Source: Deltaproteobacteria bacterium
Lineage (GTDB): Bacteria > Desulfobacterota_B > Binatia > UBA9968
Direction: 5' to 3'
DNA: 8,548 bases
NCBI GenBank assembly: GCA_030620935.1
Contig: JAUXIP010000064.1
Coordinates: 1 to 8,548, forward strand
Part shown: positions 1 through 6,791 of the stretch, piece after piece
Position numbering within the stretch: position 1 is the first letter of the stretch
Layout of the letters: the number at the start of each line of letters is the position of its first letter
The notes under the pieces: model-generated
What the model saw: the letters and a program-made list of their open reading frames with translations, nothing else
Told to the model about the DNA's origin: nothing
Databases searched by the model: none
Translations under genes and position numbers: made by a program

Positions 1-740
1 CTGTTTGCGATCCCCATGATCTCCGCCACGACGGAGCGAATCTCCTCGCATTTCTTTAGAAGCTTGCCGTTCTCCGCAATCTCTTCCATGCCTTCGTCAC
101 CCTTGATTCCTAAATCGGACGCATTCACGAAGACGAAAGGGTTTGCCGCGTCCACCATCGAGACGGTTAATGTGCCAAGGGTGGGAAATTTTATTTCTTC
201 TTTGACCTTCCCAGTGGGCAAAAGCTTTCCGGTTACGGATCCGCCGGGATTGATGAAGTCGAGGAGGATTTTAGAGCCGGTTCCCGGAACGCCGTCTATA
301 CGGAAGTCGCCTTCGCTGAAGAATTCCCCGTCGCGCACCTCAAACTCCGACACGATCACCTTTTTGGTATTTGTGTTGTAGATGCGTACTTTGATTTTAG
401 GTTCTTTCGGTTCAATCAAGCGACGGAGCAGGGCAAAAGGACCGACGGCGGCAGAGGTGTTGCCGCAATTCCCGGTATAATCGATCACGGAGTTGGAAAC
501 CCCGACATACCCGAAAGTATAGTTGACGTCGGTGCCGGGAATCGTGGGCGGGCCGATGTAGGCGACTTTGCTGGTCAGGGGGTCGGCTCCACCCAATCCG
601 TCGATCTGACGCAGATCCGGACTTCCGAAGGCGGCCAGGATAATTTTATCTCTCTCTTGGGGATCCTGGGGCAAGTCCTTCTCCAGGAAAAAAATCGGCT
701 TGCTCGTCCCACCCCGGTATATTGTGCATGGGATCTTCAT
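1..740 (-). CDS. PrpF-family isomerase (aconitate/oxalomesaconate type), 3' part missing
   Basis: This partial gene reads leftward from an ATG at 740-738 and stays open to the window edge, giving 246 residues of a family usually near 390. The protein begins MKIPCTIYRGGTSKP, the PrpF N-terminal signature. It carries SKVA (Lys58) and GNCGNTSAAVG (Cys92). These are 34 residues apart, the spacing I recall for the catalytic Lys/Cys pair of PrpF. The family moves C=C bonds in tricarboxylates: 2-methylaconitate isomerase (PrpF), 4-oxalomesaconate tautomerase (GalD), aconitate isomerase, methylitaconate isomerase. No prpC or acnD is visible, so a 2-methylcitrate role is not supported and the substrate is open. 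An in-frame stop lies 15 nt upstream of the ATG, which fixes the start, but no good Shine-Dalgarno is seen. It follows pyrE by 59 bp on the same strand and is probably co-transcribed. The family is certain; the substrate is not. Confidence 0.9.
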   Translation of the reverse strand, partial: MKIPCTIYRGGTSKPIFFLEKDLPQDPQERDKIILAAFGSPDLRQIDGLGGADPLTSKVAYIGPPTIPGTDVNYTFGYVGVSNSVIDYTGNCGNTSAAVGPFALLRRLIEPKEPKIKVRIYNTNTKKVIVSEFEVRDGEFFSEGDFRIDGVPGTGSKILLDFINPGGSVTGKLLPTGKVKEEIKFPTLGTLTVSMVDAANPFVFVNASDLGIKGDEGMEEIAENGKLLKKCEEIRSVVAEIMGIAN

Positions 741-799
741 GAGAGGGGTGTAACTTCAGATAGTTTTCGTAAACAACTTCTTCTCAGGCCTAATGGACC

Positions 800-1369
800 T
801 CACAGGCCTCGACTTCCTGGGATTGTAATCTTTTCTCCTTTTTTGCACAAAGGGCAATTCTCGGGAGCGTACGTAGGCGCCTCTATAACCAGAAGGGGAT
901 GATAGGGCACATCAAAGCGGATCTTTCCTGCGCTCCTCTCAACTATGGAACCAATACCTACGACATTCCCTCCACATCTCTCCACGACCTCCATCGTCTC
1001 CCGGACCGAGCCGCCGGTGGTGACCACGTCCTCGACGACCAAGGCTTTTTCCTTCGGCTTGATTTCAAAGTCGCGATAAAAGACGAGCTTTCCCTCTTTT
1101 CTCTCGGTAAAGATGGAGCGGGTGCCGAGAGCTTTTCCTACTACGTGAGAGATAATTATGCCGCCCACCGCGGGCCCGACGACGACGTCCACTTTGGCGT
1201 TCTGGAAATGTTCCGCGATCTCGGCGCCGATCCGGCCTGCATGCTCCGGGTATTGGAGGACCAAGGCGGATTGAAGGTAGCTGTCCGTGTGCAGCCCGGA
1301 AGTAAGCTGAAAGTGGCCGGTCTTGAGCCCGCCGGTTTCCTTGTAGATCTTGAGAATATCCACGTGCAT
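800..1369 (-). CDS. pyrE: Orotate phosphoribosyltransferase
   Basis: The 189-residue cytosolic enzyme converts orotate and PRPP to orotidine monophosphate in UMP synthesis. The PRPP-binding loop is clear at residues 110-122 (LVVEDVVTTGGSV), preceded by VVVGPAVGG (62-70) and a flexible-loop segment TERKEGKLVFYR (88-99). The N-terminus (TGGLKTGHFQLTSGLH) and the C-terminal CPLCKKG (172-178, a Cys-x-x-Cys) match the short PyrE type I associate with Deltaproteobacteria-like bacteria. The length is complete for that type. The ATG is 26 bp past the stop of the dihydroorotase-like gene. A purine-rich GGAAGGGA lies 16 nt upstream of the ATG, longer than ideal spacing. An ATG at 1380 is followed at once by TAA and cannot be the start. 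It is probably in one transcript with the amidohydrolase upstream and the PrpF-like gene downstream. Confidence 0.93.
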   Translation of the reverse strand: MHVDILKIYKETGGLKTGHFQLTSGLHTDSYLQSALVLQYPEHAGRIGAEIAEHFQNAKVDVVVGPAVGGIIISHVVGKALGTRSIFTERKEGKLVFYRDFEIKPKEKALVVEDVVTTGGSVRETMEVVERCGGNVVGIGSIVERSAGKIRFDVPYHPLLVIEAPTYAPENCPLCKKGEKITIPGSRGL

Positions 1370-1395
1370 CCGATTTTACATTCTTTCCCTTCCGG

Positions 1396-2766
1396 CTAGG
1401 GAGTGGGTCTTACCATGCGCCCGATCGGTTTCCCGACGGGCTCGCCGTCGCGCATCTGGACATGGCCGCGCACGACCGTGCAGACTGGCATTCCCTTGAC
1501 CTTCCAACCATGCCACGGCGAAGGCTTGTTCTTGCTGTGTAGCTTCGTGATATCGATCGTGCTTTCTTTGTCCATATCGACGACAGTGATGTCGCCGTCG
1601 GATCCTAAACGGATTGCCCCCTTTTTTGGGTAAACCTGCCAAACTTTGGCGGGATTTTCCGAGGTCAGTTTCACATACTGATTGAGTGTTAACCGGCCTT
1701 TATTGACCTCGGTGAGAATCAGCGGAACGCCTGTTTCCACTCCGCAAAAGCCGGAAATGCATTCCCAAATCGCGGGCTTGAGCATCTTACCCATCGGGTC
1801 GGAGCCTTTTTCTTCGAGCGTGTGCGGCGAGTGATCGGTCGCGATCATATCAACAAAGCCGTTACGCATCCCTTCCCAGAGGACCTTGCCGTGGTCACGG
1901 GTGCGCACCGGAGGGTTCATTTTCAAAAATGCGCCGACCTTGGACATATCATTGGGTTCGCGGAGGAGATAGTGGGGTCCGGTCTCAGCGGTGACCCTCA
2001 TCCCTCGCGCCTTGGCGTCGCGGACCATATAGGCCGCCTGTTTCGAGCTCATGTGGAAGACGTGAAGCTTGGTGCCGAAGGTCTCGGCGAAAAAGATGGC
2101 GTGGGCCACCGATTCCGCCTCGCAGATATCCGGGCGAGACGCTTCCCAGTAGACCGGTTCGTTTTTGCCTTCGGCTTTCAGTTTGCTAGTGCAATAGGCC
2201 ATGATCTGGCGGTTTTCCGCGTGAATGCCTAGAGGCAGCTTGGATTGGGCGATATAGCTGAAGGCCTCCATACACATGCCGTCGTCCGGAAACGGCAGAT
2301 TGCCGATCGTTTCGCCGAAGAAAATCTTGTAGCCGACGACCCCTGCCTCGGCCATCGGTAGAATGTCCTTTGTGTTGGTCTGGACGACAACGCCGGTAAT
2401 ACCGAAGTCGACCAAAGACTTTTCTTCCCCCAGTTTCTGCTTTATGCGTACTTGCTCCGCGTCGGCCGTTGGCGGAACAGTGTTCGGCATATCGACAACC
2501 ATGGTCACGCCGCCGCAGACGGCTGCCGTCGAGCCGGTGGCAAAGTCCTCTTTATGGGTTATGCCGGGTTCCCTGAAGTGAACATGGCCGTCGATAACTC
2601 CGGGGAGAATGTGTTTCCCCTTCGCGTCGATCTCTTCCTGGCCCTTCGGCAATACGTCGTCGGTGCCGATGCCGACGAATTTTTCGCCCTTGATGGCGAC
2701 CCCGCCTTTAAAAATTTCTTCGGGGGTGACCACCCAGCCGTTCTTAATGACTAAATCCGCACTCAT
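1396..2766 (-). CDS. pyrC: Dihydroorotase-type cyclic amidohydrolase
   Basis: The 456-residue metal-dependent amidohydrolase opens or closes a cyclic amide; as a dihydroorotase it interconverts carbamoyl-aspartate and dihydroorotate. Visible are DGHVHFREPG (59-68: metal ligands His61 and His63, substrate-carboxylate Arg65), DMPNTVPP (92-99, Asn95), Lys147 in GYKIFFGE (probable carboxylated lysine), His182 in IHAEN, His238 in FHMSS, and ATDHSPH (309-315, catalytic Asp311). Arg65 and the DHSPH block favour dihydroorotase over allantoinase, which usually lacks that Arg. The C-terminal part (HSKNKPSPWHGW, near 410-421) is shared with allantoinases and hydantoinases, so a related ring-opening activity is possible. 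An AAGGAGA site ends 5 nt before the ATG and supports the start. It sits 34 bp after the GntR gene and 26 bp before pyrE. The pairing with pyrE supports pyrimidine synthesis. The regulator and the wider cluster leave a catabolic role open. Confidence 0.85.
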   Translation of the reverse strand: MSADLVIKNGWVVTPEEIFKGGVAIKGEKFVGIGTDDVLPKGQEEIDAKGKHILPGVIDGHVHFREPGITHKEDFATGSTAAVCGGVTMVVDMPNTVPPTADAEQVRIKQKLGEEKSLVDFGITGVVVQTNTKDILPMAEAGVVGYKIFFGETIGNLPFPDDGMCMEAFSYIAQSKLPLGIHAENRQIMAYCTSKLKAEGKNEPVYWEASRPDICEAESVAHAIFFAETFGTKLHVFHMSSKQAAYMVRDAKARGMRVTAETGPHYLLREPNDMSKVGAFLKMNPPVRTRDHGKVLWEGMRNGFVDMIATDHSPHTLEEKGSDPMGKMLKPAIWECISGFCGVETGVPLILTEVNKGRLTLNQYVKLTSENPAKVWQVYPKKGAIRLGSDGDITVVDMDKESTIDITKLHSKNKPSPWHGWKVKGMPVCTVVRGHVQMRDGEPVGKPIGRMVRPTP

Positions 2767-2800
2767 TTCTTCTCCTTTCTTGTCGGTGGATTCCTAAGGA

Positions 2801-3514
2801 TTATTCGCTTACACGGAAATCGCGGATCGCTTTTCTTCGTTTTAAGTCCGATAGCACATTTTTCTTTCCCTCTCGGATGTGGCCGCGGATGACCTTAACT
2901 GCTTCAGTAGCGTCTCGTTTGCGCATAGCCTCCAGGAGCTTTAGGTGTTCCTGGTGAGCGCTGACTCCCCGGACCATGTCATAGAGACCATCGGTTTTAC
3001 GCTTGAGGATAATCCTCTCGAAAACCTGCTTTAGAGACGTTTTCAGGGTTTCATTGCCCGCTATTTCGGCAATCTCCACGTGTATGTCTTGATCATAGAT
3101 CAGCCGTTCCCGAGTAAACGGCTGGTGGGTGTCCTGACCGTAGATTTCAATCTTCCGGCGGAGTCTTCCTAGGGTTTCAGCAGTGAGCCTTTCGATGGCT
3201 CTTTCGACGGTGAAGGCTTCCAAAGCTTCCCTCAAGTCATAGAACTCCTCCGCCTCTTGCATTCTGATCTCTTTACAGATAAAACCCCGATTCGGAAGGA
3301 GATTCACATATCCTTCCTGGACGAGGCGGGTCAGGGCTTCTCGCACTGGGGTTCTGCTGACGCCGAGACGATCACTAAGTTGTTGGTGATGAAGTTTTTG
3401 ACCTGGCATGATCTCATTGCGTAGGATAAGGTCTTTGATCTCGTGATAGATCCGGGCAGAGAGATTCTCACTCCTTTTTACTCGAGTTTTTTGTTTTTTT
3501 AACGGGATGCCCAT
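2801..3514 (-). CDS. GntR-family transcriptional regulator, FadR/FCD type
   Basis: The 237-residue DNA-binding repressor or activator has an N-terminal winged helix (about 16-80) with LGVSRTPVREAL (50-61), the recognition region typical of the family. The C-terminal FCD ligand domain (about 85-225) shows the usual metal/ligand residues: Asp141 and His145 in the DQDIHVEIAEIAGN stretch, His190 (AHQEH) and His212 (GHIREG). FCD regulators commonly sense small carboxylic acids, which fits the isomerase, decarboxylase and transporter alongside; the effector itself cannot be read. The tail (217-233) is strongly basic. The ATG at 3514 has no obvious Shine-Dalgarno, and no better start is seen nearby. 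The gene is first in a leftward unit and divergent from the ABC permease, with an imperfect palindrome 12 nt upstream of its start. That arrangement suggests autoregulation and control of both directions. Confidence 0.93.
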   Translation of the reverse strand: MGIPLKKQKTRVKRSENLSARIYHEIKDLILRNEIMPGQKLHHQQLSDRLGVSRTPVREALTRLVQEGYVNLLPNRGFICKEIRMQEAEEFYDLREALEAFTVERAIERLTAETLGRLRRKIEIYGQDTHQPFTRERLIYDQDIHVEIAEIAGNETLKTSLKQVFERIILKRKTDGLYDMVRGVSAHQEHLKLLEAMRKRDATEAVKVIRGHIREGKKNVLSDLKRRKAIRDFRVSE

Positions 3515-3526
3515 GAAGGCGTGATT

Positions 3527-3548
3527 TTGTATGAAAAATTTTATACAA
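3527..3548. promoter_or_regulatory. Candidate GntR operator (imperfect 22-bp palindrome)
   Basis: The outer arms TTGTAT (3527-3532) and ATACAA (3543-3548) are perfect inverted repeats. Between them AAA (3534-3536) pairs with TTT (3539-3541), giving 9 matching pairs out of 11 around a centre at 3537/3538. It lies 12 bp upstream of the regulator's ATG, in the only divergent intergenic space of the window. FCD-type GntR proteins bind short AT-flanked palindromes in such positions. The binding protein is inferred, not shown. The region is AT-rich, so part of the symmetry could be chance. Confidence 0.55.
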
Positions 3549-3554
3549 TATAAT
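3527..3554 (+). promoter_or_regulatory. Possible promoter for the rightward transport operon
   Basis: TATAAT at 3549-3554 is a perfect -10 hexamer. TTGTAT at 3527-3532 is a weak -35 (three of six consensus bases) with a 16-bp spacer. The -35 and spacer coincide exactly with the candidate operator palindrome, so a bound repressor would block it. Transcription from here would give a leader of roughly 120-130 nt before the permease start. AT-rich DNA easily yields such hexamers, hence the modest confidence. Confidence 0.35.
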
Positions 3555-3664
3555 TTTCACGCAACCTACTCGATCCTCACTAACTTGTCAACCAACGAAA
3601 AGACCTTGAAAAACCAACAGGTTTTGTGAAAGAATGGCCCTCTGAGAGAGAATTCATGATCAAC

Positions 3665-3686
3665 CCTCTTCAGAGAGGAGAAGACG
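3665..3686 (+). promoter_or_regulatory. Permease ribosome binding site inside a small hairpin
   Basis: The Shine-Dalgarno AGGAG (3676-3680) is 6 nt before the permease ATG and decides that start. CCTCT (3665-3669) can pair with AGAGG (3674-3678) across a 4-nt loop, covering the first half of the site. The stem is only 5 bp, so any effect on translation is a guess. Confidence 0.45.
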
Positions 3687-5387
3687 ATGCCAAAGCGGTG
3701 GTTTAGCTCGCAAGTCCTGATTCTTGGCGGTTGCTCCCTTATCGTATTTTATCTGGCCGGCGTTCCCTTAGTGATGCTGCTATTCGGCAGTCTTCGTAGT
3801 GCTCCCATTGGAGAGCCCGGTGCGGTTTTTACTATCCAGAATTACGTCAAAGCGTACAGCGAAAAAGAGTTTTACTTCCTCTTCTGGAACTCCTTCAGGT
3901 ATGCCATAGGGACTTCCCTCCTCACTTTTGCTATTGGAACCTATCTGGCGTGGCTAAGTGAGCGGACCAATACGCCCTTGAAAAAGCTTTTTATCGTGAT
4001 GGCTTTGATTCCTTATATCATCCCGGGGATCTTGGACACGATTGCCTGGATACTTCTGCTTAGCCCCAAGATTGGTTTGGTTAACCTGACTTTTATGAAG
4101 CTTTTTGGGCTGTCGTCCGCGCCTTTTAATGTGTATAGCATGGGCGGGATGATCTGGGTGGAATCGATCCATGATTATCCCATCGTCTTCCTACTGATGT
4201 CTGCGGCATTTCGCTCCATGGATCCTTCTTTGGAAGAGGCTTCTATGGCGGCAGGATCCAGCACCTGGAGCACCTTTCGTCGTATCACCCTTCCCGTCAT
4301 GCGGCCGGCAATGTTCAGCGTGCTATTGATCATGTTTATTCGTGGAATCGAGGCGTTCGAAGTGCCTGCCCTAGTGGGCGTCCCGGCAAAGATCTCTGTA
4401 TTTACGACCAAGATATTCCTGGCCATTCACCAGTTCCCATCGGATTTTGGTCTGGCAGGGACTTATGCGGTAAGCGTGATGACTCTTAGCATTGCCGGGG
4501 TCTTACTTTACCAAAGAGCCACGAAGAGCGGGGAACGTTATGCAACCATCACCGGGAAAGGTTACCGTCCGCGTGTCATTGATCTCGGTCCGTGGCGCTA
4601 TGTCACGCTCGCCAGCGCTTGTGTGATTTTCTTTACCGCCTTGGCTTTACCCCTCATCGTTCTGCTCTGGTCGTCGTTCATCCCTTATTATGGGATTCCT
4701 TCGCGTGAGCTCCTGGAGAAATTCACCTGGGATAATTACAAGTATATCCTGAACTACCCTCTGGCCAAGGTCGCCTTCAAAAACAGCTTCTATCTTTCCA
4801 TAGGTTCTGCCACGCTGACGATGCTTCTCACGTCCGTTATCTCCTGGATTACGGTGAGAACGAGGATTCGAGGCAGGGTACTCCTAGAGAGTGTTGCCTT
4901 TCTTCCCATCACCATTCCAGGCATCGTTTTAGGAGTCAGCCTGATCTGGGTTTATCTAACGCTTCCTATCCCCATCTACGGCACGATTTGGGTACTTCTC
5001 CTGGCCTATATAACCCGTTATATGCCTTACGGCATCAGAGCGGCCTCGGCGACTATGATCCAGATCAATAAAGAACTTGAGGAGGCCTCCATGACAAGTG
5101 GCGGCTCGTGGGGGCAGACTTTCTGGCGCATCATTATACCCTTGCTGATGCCGGGCTTTATGGCCGGCTGGATCTATATCAGCATTGTTTCCCTGCGGGA
5201 GCTTTCCACCTCGATCCTTCTCTATTCCTACAACAGCACGGTCCTCTCCATCATGGCCTTTGACCTTTGGGAAGGGGGACAATACACTTATGTCTGTGCG
5301 CTAGGGATTCTGATGGTCAGTCTTATGATCGTCATGGTTACAGTGGCGAGACTATTAGGGGCCAAGATCGGAGTGGTGGAACGTTAG
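3687..5387 (+). CDS. ABC transporter permease, fused two-domain (iron/polyamine/thiamine type)
   Basis: The 566-residue inner-membrane protein contains two permease domains in one chain, with about twelve hydrophobic segments (for example near 8-35, 72-90, 101-126, 208-230, 306-328, 366-390, 402-426, 432-446, 534-558). Each half has an EAA coupling loop that contacts the ATPase: EEASMAAGSS...LPV at 183-204 and EEASMTSGGS...IPL at 465-486. The duplicated layout is that of FbpB/ThiP-like permeases that import ferric iron, thiamine or similar solutes; the solute cannot be told from sequence. Start ATG 3687 has AGGAG at a 6-nt spacing. The partner ATPase follows after a 220-bp structured gap, unusually long for such a pair. 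No periplasmic binding protein gene is present on either side in the window. The gene is divergent from the GntR regulator and probably controlled by it. Confidence 0.92.
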   Translation: MPKRWFSSQVLILGGCSLIVFYLAGVPLVMLLFGSLRSAPIGEPGAVFTIQNYVKAYSEKEFYFLFWNSFRYAIGTSLLTFAIGTYLAWLSERTNTPLKKLFIVMALIPYIIPGILDTIAWILLLSPKIGLVNLTFMKLFGLSSAPFNVYSMGGMIWVESIHDYPIVFLLMSAAFRSMDPSLEEASMAAGSSTWSTFRRITLPVMRPAMFSVLLIMFIRGIEAFEVPALVGVPAKISVFTTKIFLAIHQFPSDFGLAGTYAVSVMTLSIAGVLLYQRATKSGERYATITGKGYRPRVIDLGPWRYVTLASACVIFFTALALPLIVLLWSSFIPYYGIPSRELLEKFTWDNYKYILNYPLAKVAFKNSFYLSIGSATLTMLLTSVISWITVRTRIRGRVLLESVAFLPITIPGIVLGVSLIWVYLTLPIPIYGTIWVLLLAYITRYMPYGIRAASATMIQINKELEEASMTSGGSWGQTFWRIIIPLLMPGFMAGWIYISIVSLRELSTSILLYSYNSTVLSIMAFDLWEGGQYTYVCALGILMVSLMIVMVTVARLLGAKIGVVER

Positions 5388-5607
5388 ATCTTGCTTGAGA
5401 GTTGTAAGGATTGCTTGGCTCGAATAGGTATCGAAAGTTGACGCATAAGCCCTAGGATTAAGGGAAGCGTCCGAGCAAACCCCGTCGGACTTACGTCCGT
5501 GGCTTTAGGGCACTGCCCTTGGCGGGATTTCAGAACATTCATCCCCGCACTGACGTACGGGGCGTTCTGTGGTACGGGGTAAACATGAAATATTTTAGGG
5601 AGGCATA
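5388..5607 (+). other. Hairpin-rich intergenic region, no recognised gene
   Basis: This 220-bp stretch separates permease and ATPase. It holds several compact inverted repeats in a row. CCCT (5450-5453) pairs with AGGG (5461-5464). GTCCGA (5469-5474) pairs with TCGGAC (5485-5490). CGGAC (5486-5490) pairs with GTCCG (5495-5499). AGGGC (5507-5511) pairs with GCCCT (5515-5519). A larger hairpin lies at 5531-5569. CCCG (5481-5484) can also close with CGGG (5523-5526) around the middle two hairpins, forming a three-way junction. No hairpin is followed by a T-run, so an intrinsic terminator is not supported. The density resembles a structured RNA, a processing or mRNA-stability element, or a small non-autonomous mobile element. 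A minus-strand open frame through it matches nothing I recognise. The ATPase's own AGGGAGG site (5597-5603) closes the region. Confidence 0.6.
5531..5569 (+). repeat. Two-tier stem-loop upstream of the ATPase gene
   Basis: Outer arms CAGAAC (5531-5536) and GTTCTG (5564-5569) flank inner arms CCCCG (5543-5547) and CGGGG (5558-5562), with a 10-nt loop. A 6-nt bulge lies on the left side and a single C on the right. The 11 pairs are all perfect. TACGGGG, which includes the right inner arm (5556-5562), is repeated at 5573-5579, so the inner stem has an alternative partner. No U-tract follows. The outline recalls the terminal hairpins of IS200/IS605-type elements, but no transposase is present. 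Confidence 0.6.
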
Positions 5608-6756
5608 ATGGCAGAGACAAGGCAGATGGTTCAGATTGAGTCCCTTGAGAAGTTCTTTGGAGAAGACAAGGAGAGGGTTCATGTCCTGAAGGGTATCTCG
5701 CTCGAGGTCCCAGAGGGATCTCTCTATACATTTCTAGGACCTAGCGGGTGTGGAAAGACTACGACCCTCCGGTGCGTGGCGGGACTCGAAAGGCCTGAGT
5801 CAGGAAAGATCTCTATTGGTGGTCAGACCGTCTTTGGATCTGATGATGGAGTCTATGTGCCGACGAATCGTCGCCCTATTGGAATGGTCTTTCAGTCCTA
5901 CGCGATCTGGCCTCACATGACTGTCTTCGAAAACGTAGCCTATCCCCTCACCATTCATCACCGCTCTAAGGTGGAGATTAAGCAAAAAGTTGGGGAGGTC
6001 TTGAAAATTGTCGGTCTGGACGGCTTGGAGGATCGGCCTGCGCCGAAACTTTCCGGCGGACAGCAGCAGCGGGTCGCTTTTGCCCGAGCCCTGGTCAATG
6101 AACCCCAGGTTATGCTCCTCGACGAGCCTTTGAGTAACCTGGATGCCAAGCTCAGAGAGCAGATGCGTTTTGAGCTTAAGGCACTCCAGAGAAGAATCAA
6201 CATAACGACGATCTACGTTACCCACGATCAAAGTGAGGCGCTTGCTATTTCCGATCGTATCGCCGTTATGCATGCGGGAAAATTAATCGAAGTAGGAACG
6301 CCCCATGAGCTTTATTCCCGCCCCAAGAGAAAGTTTACGGCGACCTTCCTGGGTCTCACCAATCTCATTGAGGGCCGGGTGGTTGAGTTGGGCAGCAATT
6401 CCAACGCAGGAAGGATCGAGACTAAAAAGGGCGTTTTGTCTTTCATGCCCGCCAGCGGCCTTGCGAAAAACCAAGCGGCGGTGATTTCGATTCGGCCGGA
6501 GCATATTCGAGTTCATAAGGAAAAACCCCAGGGACTTGATAATTTGGTGGAGGGAACAGTTAAAGAGGCGGTCTTTATGGGCGACGCCTATCACTGTCAG
6601 GTTACCGTGGGAGACGATCTAATGCGTGTTCACACCCACCCTTTCCTCGCTATGAGTCCCGGAGAAAAGGTCTATCTCCATTTAGACCCCAGCAGTTGCA
6701 ACGGCCTTCCCGCGGAAGATACCGAGGGTATGGACGACACCATGTTGGGAGACTAA
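5608..6756 (+). CDS. ABC transporter ATP-binding protein (FbpC/PotA-like)
   Basis: The 382-residue cytoplasmic ATPase powers the permease encoded before it. It shows Walker A GPSGCGKT (44-51), Q-loop Gln96 (VFQSYAIWPHMTV), the signature LSGGQQQR (148-155), Walker B VMLLDEP (168-174), D-loop SNLDAKL and switch His206 (VTHDQSEAL). Residues from about 252 to 370 form the regulatory extension with TOBE-like segments, including a RPEHIRV motif. Such an extension is typical of importers for ferric iron, polyamines, thiamine and sugars, and the full length is normal. The start ATG is set by AGGGAGG 4 nt upstream. Being separated from the permease by a structured gap suggests that its expression may be adjusted separately. 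UbiD follows after 35 bp with its own ribosome site and no terminator, so transport and decarboxylase genes are likely one transcript. Confidence 0.95.
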   Translation: MAETRQMVQIESLEKFFGEDKERVHVLKGISLEVPEGSLYTFLGPSGCGKTTTLRCVAGLERPESGKISIGGQTVFGSDDGVYVPTNRRPIGMVFQSYAIWPHMTVFENVAYPLTIHHRSKVEIKQKVGEVLKIVGLDGLEDRPAPKLSGGQQQRVAFARALVNEPQVMLLDEPLSNLDAKLREQMRFELKALQRRINITTIYVTHDQSEALAISDRIAVMHAGKLIEVGTPHELYSRPKRKFTATFLGLTNLIEGRVVELGSNSNAGRIETKKGVLSFMPASGLAKNQAAVISIRPEHIRVHKEKPQGLDNLVEGTVKEAVFMGDAYHCQVTVGDDLMRVHTHPFLAMSPGEKVYLHLDPSSCNGLPAEDTEGMDDTMLGD

Positions 6757-6791
6757 AATACAGGCATCGAGTAAGAAAGGAGTCTTGGTTC

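Noticed and set aside
785..809. Repeated CAGGCCT (785-791 and 803-809) between pyrE and the PrpF-like gene
   Set aside because: The motif is 7 bp, partly inside the pyrE end, and contains the self-complementary AGGCCT; too short to support a function.
899..1399. Plus-strand open frame of 166 codons opposite pyrE
   Set aside because: It is antisense to a protein with clear OPRT motifs, and its translation resembles no family; it is a shadow of codon bias.
1822..2232. Plus-strand open frame of 136 codons opposite the amidohydrolase gene
   Set aside because: It lies entirely within the conserved dihydroorotase-like gene on the other strand, with no recognisable domain or ribosome site.
3610..3625. 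AAAACC/GGTTTT inverted repeat with a 4-nt loop in the permease leader
   Set aside because: A 6-bp A/T-rich stem in an AT-rich leader, with no T-run and no relation to the start; likely chance.
5507..5569. Intrinsic terminator after the permease gene
   Set aside because: The hairpins are G/C rich, but none is followed by a run of T on the plus strand, and no T-run is seen for the minus strand either.
5384..5731. Minus-strand open frame of 115 codons across the structured gap
   Set aside because: A third of it is antisense to the ATPase N-terminus, and the remainder is read through hairpin repeats. No family was recognised and both flanking genes run the other way.
5800..6273. Minus-strand open frame of 157 codons inside the ATPase gene
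   Set aside because: It is antisense to the Walker A-to-signature region of a textbook ABC ATPase.
6696..6791. N-terminal extension of UbiD by 32 codons from an upstream ATG
   Set aside because: It overlaps the ATPase 3' end, is very Arg-rich, and lacks a good ribosome site, while ATG 6792 has AAAGGAG.
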